Source: an uncultured SAR86 cluster bacterium
Lineage (GTDB): Bacteria > Pseudomonadota > Gammaproteobacteria > Magnimaribacterales > AG-339-G14
Direction of reading: 5' to 3'
Length of the DNA: 64,000 bases
Assembly: GCA_902526045.1 (NCBI GenBank)
Contig: CABZJI010000002.1
Location: forward strand, 96,293 to 160,292
Part shown: piece by piece, positions 8,581-16,699 of the stretch
Position numbering within the stretch: position 1 is the stretch's first letter
How the letters are laid out: every line of letters begins with the position of its first letter
The notes under the pieces: model-generated
What the model was told of the DNA's origin: nothing
The model's database searches: none
The model's input: the letters and a program-made list of their open reading frames with translations, nothing else
Made by a program: the position numbers and the translations under genes

Positions 8581-9485
8581 GATTTTTTTGGTTCTGCTTT
8601 CTTTTGAATCTCAGAATCATGATTCTTTTTGGTCTCCACTAGAGAACCTATAACTCTGTCTAATTGATCAAGAGACCATAATTCATCAGATAAAAAAGAT
8701 TCAATTACTGCAGGCTGCTGCATTATACCTACCGTTCCGTTTTGCACATGTATGATTTGATTTGTAACATCTGATGCCTCATCACAACATAGCCAGGTGA
8801 TTACAGGAGCTAATTGTTGCGGCCCTTGTTTCCAATCGTTTGTATCTACATCTCTGCCTGCGGCTTTAATTAAGTCAATGGTCATTCTGGTAGCTGCTCC
8901 GGGAGAGATTGTATTTACAGTGCACTTATATTTAGCCATTTCAAAAGAGAGACTTCTCGTAAAACCGGCAATGCCTGCCTTTGCAGCACCATAATTAGTT
9001 TGCCCAAAATTTCCATATAATCCAGAAACCGATGACATATTGATAATTCTGCAGTCCATCCTATTAGTTTCCCTTATGTAAGAGACAAATGGTTTAGTGC
9101 AATTAAAATGACCTTTAAGATGGACAGCTATAACTTGATCCCAATCATTTTCTTCCATATTAAAAAGAGTTTTGTCTCTTAAGATCCCTGCGTTATTGAT
9201 GAGAATATCCATTCCACCAAAAGTATCTATAGCTGTTTGGAAGATATTTTGTCCACCAGCAAAATCTGAGACGCTGTCATAATTTGCAACTGCCTCTCCG
9301 CCTGCAGCTTTAATTTCTTCAACTACTTCATCCGCAATTTGAGTTCCGCCTGTACCATCGGTATTACCCCCTAGATCATTAACGACGACTTTTGCACCTT
9401 CTTTTGCTAAAAAAAGGGCTGTTTCTTTACCGATACCTCGGCCTGCTCCTGTTACAACAGCAATTTTGCCATTTAATCTTCCCAT
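8577..9485 (-). CDS. SDR oxidoreductase, MFE-2 (3-hydroxyacyl-CoA dehydrogenase)-like
   Basis: 302 aa. Cofactor motif TGAGRGIG near the N-terminus, then [11 protein letters not shown], a loop shared with the (3R)-hydroxyacyl-CoA dehydrogenase domain of peroxisomal multifunctional enzyme 2. Further motifs are NNAGIL, Ser in [11 protein letters not shown], and the catalytic Tyr-x3-Lys in NYGAAKAG. The C-terminal extension (about 250-302) is longer than in FabG. The likely role is beta-oxidation of long or branched acyl-CoAs, or hydroxysteroid-type oxidation. The start has GGGAGG immediately upstream. It is divergent from the GPH transporter with a 67-bp gap that must contain both promoters. Confidence 0.88.
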   Translation of the reverse strand: MGRLNGKIAVVTGAGRGIGKETALFLAKEGAKVVVNDLGGNTDGTGGTQIADEVVEEIKAAGGEAVANYDSVSDFAGGQNIFQTAIDTFGGMDILINNAGILRDKTLFNMEENDWDQVIAVHLKGHFNCTKPFVSYIRETNRMDCRIINMSSVSGLYGNFGQTNYGAAKAGIAGFTRSLSFEMAKYKCTVNTISPGAATRMTIDLIKAAGRDVDTNDWKQGPQQLAPVITWLCCDEASDVTNQIIHVQNGTVGIMQQPAVIESFLSDELWSLDQLDRVIGSLVETKKNHDSEIQKKAEPKKS

Positions 9486-9552
9486 GATTCCTCCCTATTA
9501 ATTTAATGCATTATCTTTATCACTAAAGTATATTATTTTTTTAATCAAATAA

Positions 9553-11004
9553 ATGTCAGAAGCAAAAGAATTTAAAGTTTCAAACCTCACGCTTTTCTTG
9601 CATTCAGCAGGATCAGGCGTTGTAGGTATTAAAAATGTTATTTTTGGTGCTTGGGTTCTTTTGTATTACAACCAAGTGCTAGGTCTGCAGCCATATTTAG
9701 CTTCAATTGCCATTGGTGTTTCTCTTTTTTTCGATGCAGTATCGGATCCTCTGGTTGGAGTTTGGTCAGATCGTATTAGATCTAGGCTAGGAAGGAGACA
9801 TCCCTTTATTTATGCCAGCATCATTCCCTTAGCGATATGCGTTTGGTTATTATTCACACCGCCTAATTCTTACGACCAGAGTTACTTGTTTGTTAAATTG
9901 CTCGTTTTAACGATACTCATTAGGTTAGCCATTACTTTTTTCGAAACACCCAGGGCTGCTCTAGGCCCAGAATTAACCAAAGATTACGATAGAAGAAATT
10001 TACTTAATGGAATGGGTATTTTCTTTGGATACGTTGGAGCAATAATCATTGGGTTCGTGATGCTTGAATATTTTTTACCTGAAACAGAGCAATTTCAGGG
10101 CTCAACAGCTTTCTTAAATCCAGAAGGATACGAAAAGCTTGCTTATTTTGCTGCCATCCTTGTGATAATTTTAGGATTAACAGCTGCATCCAGCACCCAT
10201 AAACATATTAAGGATCTTCATGTAGTCGAACCCTCAGGACCAATTAAATTAAAAAATGTTTTAGCAGAAGTCATAGAGGCACTATCTAATAGATCATGGT
10301 TGATGATTTTTCTAGCTGGGTGTCTGTATGCTCTTTTTTTGGGATTAAATAATGGTATTGCTAATTACATCAGTGTTTATTTTTGGCAGTGGACTCCGTC
10401 AGATATATCCGTCTTTCCTTTAGCAGGGGGAATCTCTGCAATTATTGGAGCAGTTATCGCAGTTGCAATTTCTAAAGGAAGAGAAAAAAGAATTATTGCA
10501 CTTTTAGCTTTTACTGGAACAATTGCAATTTCATATATTCCATTCATTCTAAGATTAGTCGATCCTTATTTTGAAGTTCAAACTTTTCCTGTTAACGGAT
10601 CCGATGCTCTCTGGTGGGTGATGTTAATGCATCTATGTGTAACTGATATCTTCTCTGTTATGGGTTGGGTAGTTATGATTTCAATGATGTTTGATGTTGT
10701 TGAGGATAGTCAAATGCGAACGGGGAGAAGAGACGAAGGACTCTTCTTGTCTGGTCCGGGTTTATTCCAAAAAATATTTTCAGGTCTTGGTGTTTTTATA
10801 ATAGGTTTTGTATTGCAGTTCCTAGGTTTCGATAACTCTCAATCTAATATTGAGCAGATGCAAGAACCCATCAACAACTTAGTTATTTTTGTATGCATCA
10901 GTGGGCCAATACTAAATTTTGCTGGATTAGGATTCATTTACTTTTATTCTATAACAAGAGATTCACATACTTCCGCAGTAGATGAGTTAGGCTATAAGAC
11001 ATAA
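9553..11004 (+). CDS. MFS transporter, glycoside-pentoside-hexuronide (GPH/MelB-like) family
   Basis: 483 aa, about 12 membrane helices. It has the GPH hallmarks: FFDAVSDPLVGVWSDR near the first loop, with the cation-site Asp pattern of MelB, followed by RSRLGRRHPFIYAS, the family's cytoplasmic loop 2-3 signature. It probably symports a sugar or related solute with Na+ or H+. The stop codon abuts the rhomboid ATG, so the two are translated from one transcript. A paralogue with the same signatures lies at 14068, after the DUF3604 gene. Substrate is unknown. Confidence 0.9.
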   Translation: MSEAKEFKVSNLTLFLHSAGSGVVGIKNVIFGAWVLLYYNQVLGLQPYLASIAIGVSLFFDAVSDPLVGVWSDRIRSRLGRRHPFIYASIIPLAICVWLLFTPPNSYDQSYLFVKLLVLTILIRLAITFFETPRAALGPELTKDYDRRNLLNGMGIFFGYVGAIIIGFVMLEYFLPETEQFQGSTAFLNPEGYEKLAYFAAILVIILGLTAASSTHKHIKDLHVVEPSGPIKLKNVLAEVIEALSNRSWLMIFLAGCLYALFLGLNNGIANYISVYFWQWTPSDISVFPLAGGISAIIGAVIAVAISKGREKRIIALLAFTGTIAISYIPFILRLVDPYFEVQTFPVNGSDALWWVMLMHLCVTDIFSVMGWVVMISMMFDVVEDSQMRTGRRDEGLFLSGPGLFQKIFSGLGVFIIGFVLQFLGFDNSQSNIEQMQEPINNLVIFVCISGPILNFAGLGFIYFYSITRDSHTSAVDELGYKT

Positions 11005-11766
11005 ATGTTTTTTCCTTTATACGACGATAATCCGACAACCATAAGGCCTTACGTAACGCAATTTATTGTTGTCGTTTGTACGATTGTTTTCGTTTTTCAA
11101 TTTCTTGCTGGAATGCCTGGGCAAATATTCTTAGATTTTGGTTTTATACCAGATAGATTTTTTTCTAATTCATTTTTTGATTTAACAATTATTTCTTCTA
11201 TGTTTCTTCATGGCGGTATTGCACATATCGTGGGTAATATGGTTTATCTATGGATTTTTGGTGATAACGTTGAAGAATCTATGGGAAGGATAAGGTTCGT
11301 ACTGTTTTATATAACTTGTGGTCTTATCGCTGCTTTATCTCAAGCTCTGGTTAATCCTGATTCAAATATACCGATGGTAGGAGCTAGTGGAGCAATAGCT
11401 GGAGTTCTTGGCGCTTATTTGATGTTGCACCCAAGGGCAAACGTCAGCTGCTTTGTATTCTTAATAATTTTTATTCAAGTCATTAGAATTCCTGCTTTTC
11501 TTGTATTGGGTTTTTGGATTTTAGGACAGTTTTTTAATCTTCCAAGTTCACTGCAAGATGAGGGCGGAGTAGCTTATCTGGCACATATAGGTGGATTTAT
11601 CGCAGGGATGATACTCGTTCCTTTATTTAAAAAAAGAGATGTTAAGTTATTCGATATTCCTCATTCAAAGCCATGGCAAAATACGAATATGAATTTTCAA
11701 AAAGAAAATTCAAGAAACTTTCTCAATGATTTTATTAAGAAGTCTGAGGACAAGTTCAGAAAATAG
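11005..11766 (+). CDS. Rhomboid-family intramembrane serine protease
   Basis: 253 aa with six or seven membrane segments. The catalytic Ser lies in GASGAIAGVLGAYL (GxSG, about residue 127). The partner His is in the later helix AHIGGFIAGM, and HGGIAHIVGNMVYLWIFGDNVE matches the conserved loop and second helix (H-x-x-x-N). Rhomboids cleave transmembrane proteins inside the inner membrane. A charged cytoplasmic tail of about 45 residues follows the last helix. The gene begins directly after the GPH transporter stop and ends just before the DUF3604 gene. Its target is not evident; the neighbouring membrane proteins are candidates only by proximity. Confidence 0.93.
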   Translation: MFFPLYDDNPTTIRPYVTQFIVVVCTIVFVFQFLAGMPGQIFLDFGFIPDRFFSNSFFDLTIISSMFLHGGIAHIVGNMVYLWIFGDNVEESMGRIRFVLFYITCGLIAALSQALVNPDSNIPMVGASGAIAGVLGAYLMLHPRANVSCFVFLIIFIQVIRIPAFLVLGFWILGQFFNLPSSLQDEGGVAYLAHIGGFIAGMILVPLFKKRDVKLFDIPHSKPWQNTNMNFQKENSRNFLNDFIKKSEDKFRK

Positions 11767-11770
11767 ATTA

Positions 11771-14014
11771 ATGCGAATTATCTTAAAGTCATTTTTCTAT
11801 TTCCTGTTTGTAATACTTATCTCGGCTCTTATCTATAGTTTGGTTGCTTTTTTTGGGTATTTTGGGACATTAGAGCCTGGCGGAAAGTCAATAAATAGTG
11901 AGTTGCCAAAAAGAATATTAAATCAAAAAATAAGAAGTCAATTAAAGCACTCCAACTCATCAAAACAAATCCTCTTTGGTGACACACATGTGCATACAAC
12001 ATATTCCACCGATGCATTTCTATGGAGTCTGCCAATGTATAACGGAAGAGGTCCCCATCCTGTTTCAGATGCCTGTGATTACGCAAGATTTTGTTCAGCT
12101 TTAGACTTTTGGGTAATCTCTGATCATGCTGAGGCAAGTACTCCTCATAGTTGGAACAATACTATTGAGCAGGTACAAAGCTGTAATAAAAGCACTGACC
12201 CAGAAAACCCAGACATGATTACCTTTTTAGGATTTGAATGGACCCAAATCAGTGATAACCAAAATGAACACTTCGGACACAAAAATGTCATTCTTAAAGA
12301 AATTGATTCAGAATATCTACCCAAGTCTCCAATTGCTGCAGACAGAGCCAGCCTTAATAATTTTAGAGATCCCAACAGGGTGAATGAAGCAAGAATAAAT
12401 ATGATGGTTCAAGCGTTTAACGATCTTGGAAACAGACAAAGGTATTACGATTTTATCGCTTACAATGCAGATATTTCCAAATCAGCCGTTTGTTCAGGCA
12501 ATTCAAATGATGAAGATGATTGTCTGATGTCTGCTGATACGCCCAAAGAGCTTTTCTCTAAATTAGATGATTTGGAAACCGACTCTATAGTTATTCCTCA
12601 TGGCAATACATGGGGATTTTATACTCCCTTAGGCTCCTCCTGGGATGACCAGCTTGATGATGTTCATGATCCGGAAAAACAAATTTCTTTTGAAATTATG
12701 TCCGGTCACGGCAATTCAGAGGAATATAGAAATTGGGCTGAGATTATTTTTGAAGGAGATGATTTTTTTTGTCCAGAGACGTCAGAGAATTATCTCCCTT
12801 CATGCAAGCAAGCAGGGAATATTATCTTCGAAAGATGTATTGAGAATGGAAAAAGCGAAATTCAATGCAGAGAGGATGCTAACCAAGCTGAGATTTTCTA
12901 TCTTGAAGCGGGACAATCTGGACATTTTGTAGTTCCGGGTGCAACACCAGAGATGTGGCTTGATTCTGGGCAATGCAAAGATTGCTTTATACCGAGTTTT
13001 AATTATCGTCCTAAGGGCTCCTTTCAGTATGCTTTAACAAAAAGAGGCATTAACAATGAAAAATTTATTTTTGGTGTTATTGCATCAAGCGATAACCACA
13101 GAGCCCGACCTGGTACTGGATACAAAGCTGTTGATAGATTACTGACAACGGAATCGAATGGAGTCAAAGATCCAGCTTTTGAAAGGCTCTTTTATCCCTT
13201 AGATGAAATAAGTGATAAACCTGTTAAATTTAAAATTGAAGAAAGGTTCATACCCAATCCCTTGGGATACTGGGAATCAGAAAGACAAGAATCATTCTTT
13301 ACAACAGGCGGTTTAGCAGCAGTTCATGTAGATTCAAGAAGCAGGGAAGGTGTTTGGGATGCTTTTAAAAGAAGGGAAACTTACGGTACAAGCGGACCAA
13401 GAATATTGCTTTGGTTTGATTTGATTACTGAAAATGGATTAGTACCTATGGGTTCTGAGTTCACCATTGATAATAATCCAACTTTTCAAGTCAAAGCTGT
13501 CGGATCCTTTAAGCAAAAGCCTGGTTGCCCTGATTATAGTTTAGGTAAAAGATCAGCAGAGGACATAAAAAAATTATGTATGAATGAATGTTTCAACCCT
13601 GGATCTGAAAGGTATGCCGTAACAAGAATAGAGGTCATAAAGGTCTTGCCTGAAATCAATGAGTCAGAAGATCCAAATGATTTAATTATAGATCCTTGGA
13701 AAATATTTGAATGCGAAGAAAACAAAGCTGTCTGCAGAATTAGATTCCAGGATGAAGATTTTCTCACTGATAATAGAGAAGCAACTTTTTATGTGCGTGC
13801 CATACAAGAACCTACTGAAAGAATTAATGGTAAAAATCTTAGATGCACCTATGATGATGAAGGCAATTGTATCCAAACAAATTTTTGTTACGGCGGATAT
13901 AAAACAGATATTAATGATAATTGTATTTCAATGTCTGAAGAAAGGGCTTGGTCATCACCAATCTATTTGAGTCCATCAATAAATCCTAATTTAGCAGCGT
14001 CAAAACTAGATTAA
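11771..14014 (+). CDS. DUF3604 protein, membrane-anchored PHP-like metallohydrolase
   Basis: 747 aa from the ATG at 11771; an earlier in-frame start at 11726 lies inside the rhomboid gene and is less likely. One N-terminal membrane anchor (about residues 5-28) precedes a periplasmic domain. Metal-binding residues resemble the PHP fold: GDTHVHTTYSTDA, ISDHAEAS, IPHGNTWG, and SSDNHRARPGTGYK, all DUF3604 hallmarks. Several Cys pairs suggest disulfides outside the cytoplasm. The family is common in marine Gammaproteobacteria but has no firmly assigned substrate; phosphoesterase chemistry is plausible. It is flanked by two paralogous GPH transporters, which suggests processing of a solute that one of them imports. 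Confidence 0.85.
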   Translation: MRIILKSFFYFLFVILISALIYSLVAFFGYFGTLEPGGKSINSELPKRILNQKIRSQLKHSNSSKQILFGDTHVHTTYSTDAFLWSLPMYNGRGPHPVSDACDYARFCSALDFWVISDHAEASTPHSWNNTIEQVQSCNKSTDPENPDMITFLGFEWTQISDNQNEHFGHKNVILKEIDSEYLPKSPIAADRASLNNFRDPNRVNEARINMMVQAFNDLGNRQRYYDFIAYNADISKSAVCSGNSNDEDDCLMSADTPKELFSKLDDLETDSIVIPHGNTWGFYTPLGSSWDDQLDDVHDPEKQISFEIMSGHGNSEEYRNWAEIIFEGDDFFCPETSENYLPSCKQAGNIIFERCIENGKSEIQCREDANQAEIFYLEAGQSGHFVVPGATPEMWLDSGQCKDCFIPSFNYRPKGSFQYALTKRGINNEKFIFGVIASSDNHRARPGTGYKAVDRLLTTESNGVKDPAFERLFYPLDEISDKPVKFKIEERFIPNPLGYWESERQESFFTTGGLAAVHVDSRSREGVWDAFKRRETYGTSGPRILLWFDLITENGLVPMGSEFTIDNNPTFQVKAVGSFKQKPGCPDYSLGKRSAEDIKKLCMNECFNPGSERYAVTRIEVIKVLPEINESEDPNDLIIDPWKIFECEENKAVCRIRFQDEDFLTDNREATFYVRAIQEPTERINGKNLRCTYDDEGNCIQTNFCYGGYKTDINDNCISMSEERAWSSPIYLSPSINPNLAASKLD

Positions 14015-14019
14015 CCATT

Positions 14020-14059
14020 TACTCCAATTATCCTTATTTTATGAGATACTTCTGGAGTA
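14020..14059 (+). promoter_or_regulatory. Inverted repeat overlapping the Shine-Dalgarno of the second GPH transporter
   Basis: TACTCCA (14020-14026) and TGGAGTA (14053-14059) are perfect complements separated by 26 nt. The 3' arm contains GGAG, ten bases before the ATG at 14068; a second GGAG (14060-14063) lies only four bases before it. A hairpin could mask ribosome binding or slow read-through from the DUF3604 gene. The stem is only 7 bp, so chance is possible. Confidence 0.3.
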
Positions 14060-14067
14060 GGAGATAG

Positions 14068-15510
14068 ATGGAAGTACAAAAAGATAATAATTCGTACAAG
14101 TTGCCTTTTATGACCAAATTCTATTACGGGTTTGGTTCCTTGGCTTATGGAATTAAAGACAATGCCTTTAATTATTTCCTTTTGTTTGTTTACGTTCAGG
14201 TATTTGGATTATCACCAGATTTAGCTGGATTGGCTATCCTTCTTATGTTGGTTTTTGATGCTATCTCCGACCCTCTTATTGGCTACTATTCAGATAATTT
14301 TAAATCTAAATGGGGCAGAAGACATCCCTTTATGTATTTCTCAGCAGTTCCTGTTGCTATTTCATTTTTTTTAATATGGGATCCTCCAGATAACTTAACT
14401 CAATCTCAACTATTTTGGTTTTTGTTAATCATCGGGGCAGTGATAAGAACTGCGATTACTATTTATGAGATACCGAGTAATGCTCTGGGGCCAGAACTTT
14501 CAAAAGATTATGTTGAAAGAAGTTCATTACTTTCTTTTCGATATTGGTTTGGCTGGTGGGGCGGCTTGGCTGTTTGGAACTCTTTATGGATTTTCGTCGT
14601 TTATAGCACCTTAACCGGAACCCAAGATGCAAGATTTGTTGCAGATACTTGGATGACCTATGGATTGGTATGCAGTCCCATTATGTTTTTAGCAATTGTT
14701 GTAACTGCAATGGGTACTCACAGACATATAAAAGATTTACATTCTCCTGAAATACAAAGAAAAACACTAAAAGTTATTTTCTCTGAACTTTACGAGACGA
14801 TGACAGTAAGTAAAAACTACATAATTCTTTTTATTGCCATGATTATGATGGGAGTAGCTGGAGGAATAGGTACAAATTTAACGCTATATTTTTATAGTTT
14901 TTTTTGGGAATTTACTCCATTAAATATCTTAACAATTGGTTTGAGTTTATTTTTAGCACCCTTGGTGGGACTTATTGTATCGCCCCTTTTAGCAAATAAA
15001 TTTGGTAAAAGAAACGGAGCAATAATTCTGTTTGCAACCTCTTTAACGGTCGAAAATGGTGTTATAGCTTTAAGATTATTAGGTTTAATACCAGATAATG
15101 GCTCTCCAATAGTTCTAGGCTTTGTTCTTCTTTTTCATTTCATTGGTGTTGCGACATCAGTTATCTCCTTCACTACATTAAATTCAATGGTGTGGGACAC
15201 AGTTGAAGAGGTTGAAATAAAAACTGGAAGACGAATGGAAGGAACTTTACTAGCTGCACGGTCGTTTGCAGCAAAATGTATGAGCGGTGCAGGAGCTTTT
15301 GCGGCTGGTCTAATTTTGACTTATGCATCATGGCCAAAGAATGCTGTGCCCGGACAAGTGGATGAATCCGTTTTGTTCACTTTTGGATTTACGGCAATAA
15401 CTGCTTCAATAATTCTTTGGTCTATTTCGCTGTTTACTATTTCCTTGGTAACAACCACCAAAGAAAGTCATCAAGAAAAACTTTCTGAATTAAATTACAT
15501 AGAAGACTGA
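14068..15510 (+). CDS. MFS transporter, GPH family (paralogue of the 9.6-kb gene)
   Basis: 480 aa, about 12 membrane helices. It shares the GPH signatures of the transporter at 9553: LVFDAISDPLIGYYSDN, KWGRRHPFMYFS and the late KTGRRMEGTLLAARSFAAK, which corresponds to RTGRRDEGLF in the paralogue. The similarity is clear but dispersed, suggesting an old duplication with separate substrates. A Shine-Dalgarno sequence precedes the ATG. bolA begins one base after the stop codon, so expression is probably linked. Confidence 0.9.
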   Translation: MEVQKDNNSYKLPFMTKFYYGFGSLAYGIKDNAFNYFLLFVYVQVFGLSPDLAGLAILLMLVFDAISDPLIGYYSDNFKSKWGRRHPFMYFSAVPVAISFFLIWDPPDNLTQSQLFWFLLIIGAVIRTAITIYEIPSNALGPELSKDYVERSSLLSFRYWFGWWGGLAVWNSLWIFVVYSTLTGTQDARFVADTWMTYGLVCSPIMFLAIVVTAMGTHRHIKDLHSPEIQRKTLKVIFSELYETMTVSKNYIILFIAMIMMGVAGGIGTNLTLYFYSFFWEFTPLNILTIGLSLFLAPLVGLIVSPLLANKFGKRNGAIILFATSLTVENGVIALRLLGLIPDNGSPIVLGFVLLFHFIGVATSVISFTTLNSMVWDTVEEVEIKTGRRMEGTLLAARSFAAKCMSGAGAFAAGLILTYASWPKNAVPGQVDESVLFTFGFTAITASIILWSISLFTISLVTTTKESHQEKLSELNYIED

Positions 15511-15511
15511 A

Positions 15512-15817
15512 ATGATCAAAACTGAAATTGAAAAGAATTTAACTGAAGGTATTGATTTACTTCATCTAGAGGTAGAAAACGAAAGCCCAAATCATAACGT
15601 TGAGCCAGGAAGCGAATCTCATTTTAAGGTTGTGGTGGTTTCCGATGAATTTATCGAAAAAAGATTGGTGCAAAGACATCAAATGGTTTACAGAATATTA
15701 AAAGATGAGATGACTAAAATTCATGCTATTGCTATCCATGCATTTACAAAGGATGAATGGCAAGAAAAAACTGGTCAGGATTTAAAATCACCTAACTGTT
15801 TAGGCGGGGAAAATTAA
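15512..15817 (+). CDS. bolA: BolA-family protein
   Basis: 101 aa. The BolA fold is recognisable from the N-terminal helix (IEKNLTEGIDLLHLEVENES), the GSESHFKVVVVSDEF strand region, KRLVQRHQMVYRIL, and the C-terminal conserved His in IHAIAIHAFTKDEW, which ligates the Fe-S cluster shared with monothiol glutaredoxins. BolA proteins help iron-sulfur trafficking and affect shape and biofilm control in Gammaproteobacteria. It is squeezed between the GPH transporter (1 bp) and trhO (9 bp). This pairing with trhO has no obvious functional logic beyond co-transcription. Confidence 0.92.
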   Translation: MIKTEIEKNLTEGIDLLHLEVENESPNHNVEPGSESHFKVVVVSDEFIEKRLVQRHQMVYRILKDEMTKIHAIAIHAFTKDEWQEKTGQDLKSPNCLGGEN

Positions 15818-15826
15818 AATACATCA

Positions 15827-16693
15827 ATGTTCCATATTTCAACGTTTTACGATTGTCATGAGAGAGATAATTCTTTTTTAAACCAAATCTTATCGAAAAA
15901 AGCTGATGAATTCTCCATAGTTGGAACAATTATTTTGACTCCTGAAGGAATTAATTCAACTATTGCTTGTGAGAATTTAAAATACCTCCATTCATTTGAG
16001 AATTTCATAACTAAGTACTATCCTTCAATTAATATTGGACGTTCTTGTACAGAAATCAAACCCTTTAAGAAATTTAAGATTAAAGAGAGACATGAACTTG
16101 TCCCCTCAGGAACAAATCTGAAATTAACAGATTACTCTAAATCACATATAGACCCTGAACTTTGGAATAAGTTTTCAGAAAATGAAGATACAATTTTAAT
16201 TGATGTAAGAAATAATTATGAAAATTCAGTTGGAACTTTTAAAGGAGCTCTAAATCCTGATACTAGAAACTTTAGAGAATTTAAACACTTTGTAAAAAAA
16301 AATAAGAATAATTTTAAAGAAAGAAAAATTGGTATTTTTTGTACTGGAGGAATTCGTTGCGAAAAAGCTTCTTCTATTTTCAAATCAGAAGATATTAATT
16401 ACGTTTATCAATTGAAAGGAGGAATTCTCAATTATTTAAAAAACAGTAAAGAAAAAAACCTTTGGGAAGGCGAGTGTTTTGTTTTTGATGAGAGAGTAAC
16501 TGTGGATAAAGATCTTAACAAAGGTTCTTTTCAGCAATGTTTTGCATGCAGAAGACCACTTTCTGAGAAAGATTTAGAGTCATCTCATTATTCTGCTGGT
16601 GTTTCTTGTCATCAATGCATAGATGAAAAATCAGAAGAAGACAGATTAAGATATCTCGAGCGACACAAGCAGAGTATTAAAAAAAACAATTAA
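15827..16693 (+). CDS. trhO: tRNA uridine(34) 5-hydroxylase TrhO (YceA-type rhodanese)
   Basis: 288 aa, somewhat shorter than E. coli YceA (350 aa). The N-terminal acylphosphatase-like domain contains TIILTPEGINSTIA. The rhodanese domain holds the active loop FCTGGIRCEKASS with Cys172 and Cys178, then YQLKGGILNYL. The C-terminal part has two Cys pairs (CFACRRPLSEKD, VSCHQCIDE), a likely zinc site seen in the family. TrhO makes 5-hydroxyuridine at the wobble base in an oxygen-dependent reaction, the first step of cmo5U/mcmo5U. The last residues are a basic tail. The assignment is firm. Confidence 0.95.
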   Translation: MFHISTFYDCHERDNSFLNQILSKKADEFSIVGTIILTPEGINSTIACENLKYLHSFENFITKYYPSINIGRSCTEIKPFKKFKIKERHELVPSGTNLKLTDYSKSHIDPELWNKFSENEDTILIDVRNNYENSVGTFKGALNPDTRNFREFKHFVKKNKNNFKERKIGIFCTGGIRCEKASSIFKSEDINYVYQLKGGILNYLKNSKEKNLWEGECFVFDERVTVDKDLNKGSFQQCFACRRPLSEKDLESSHYSAGVSCHQCIDEKSEEDRLRYLERHKQSIKKNN

Positions 16694-16699
16694 TAAACA

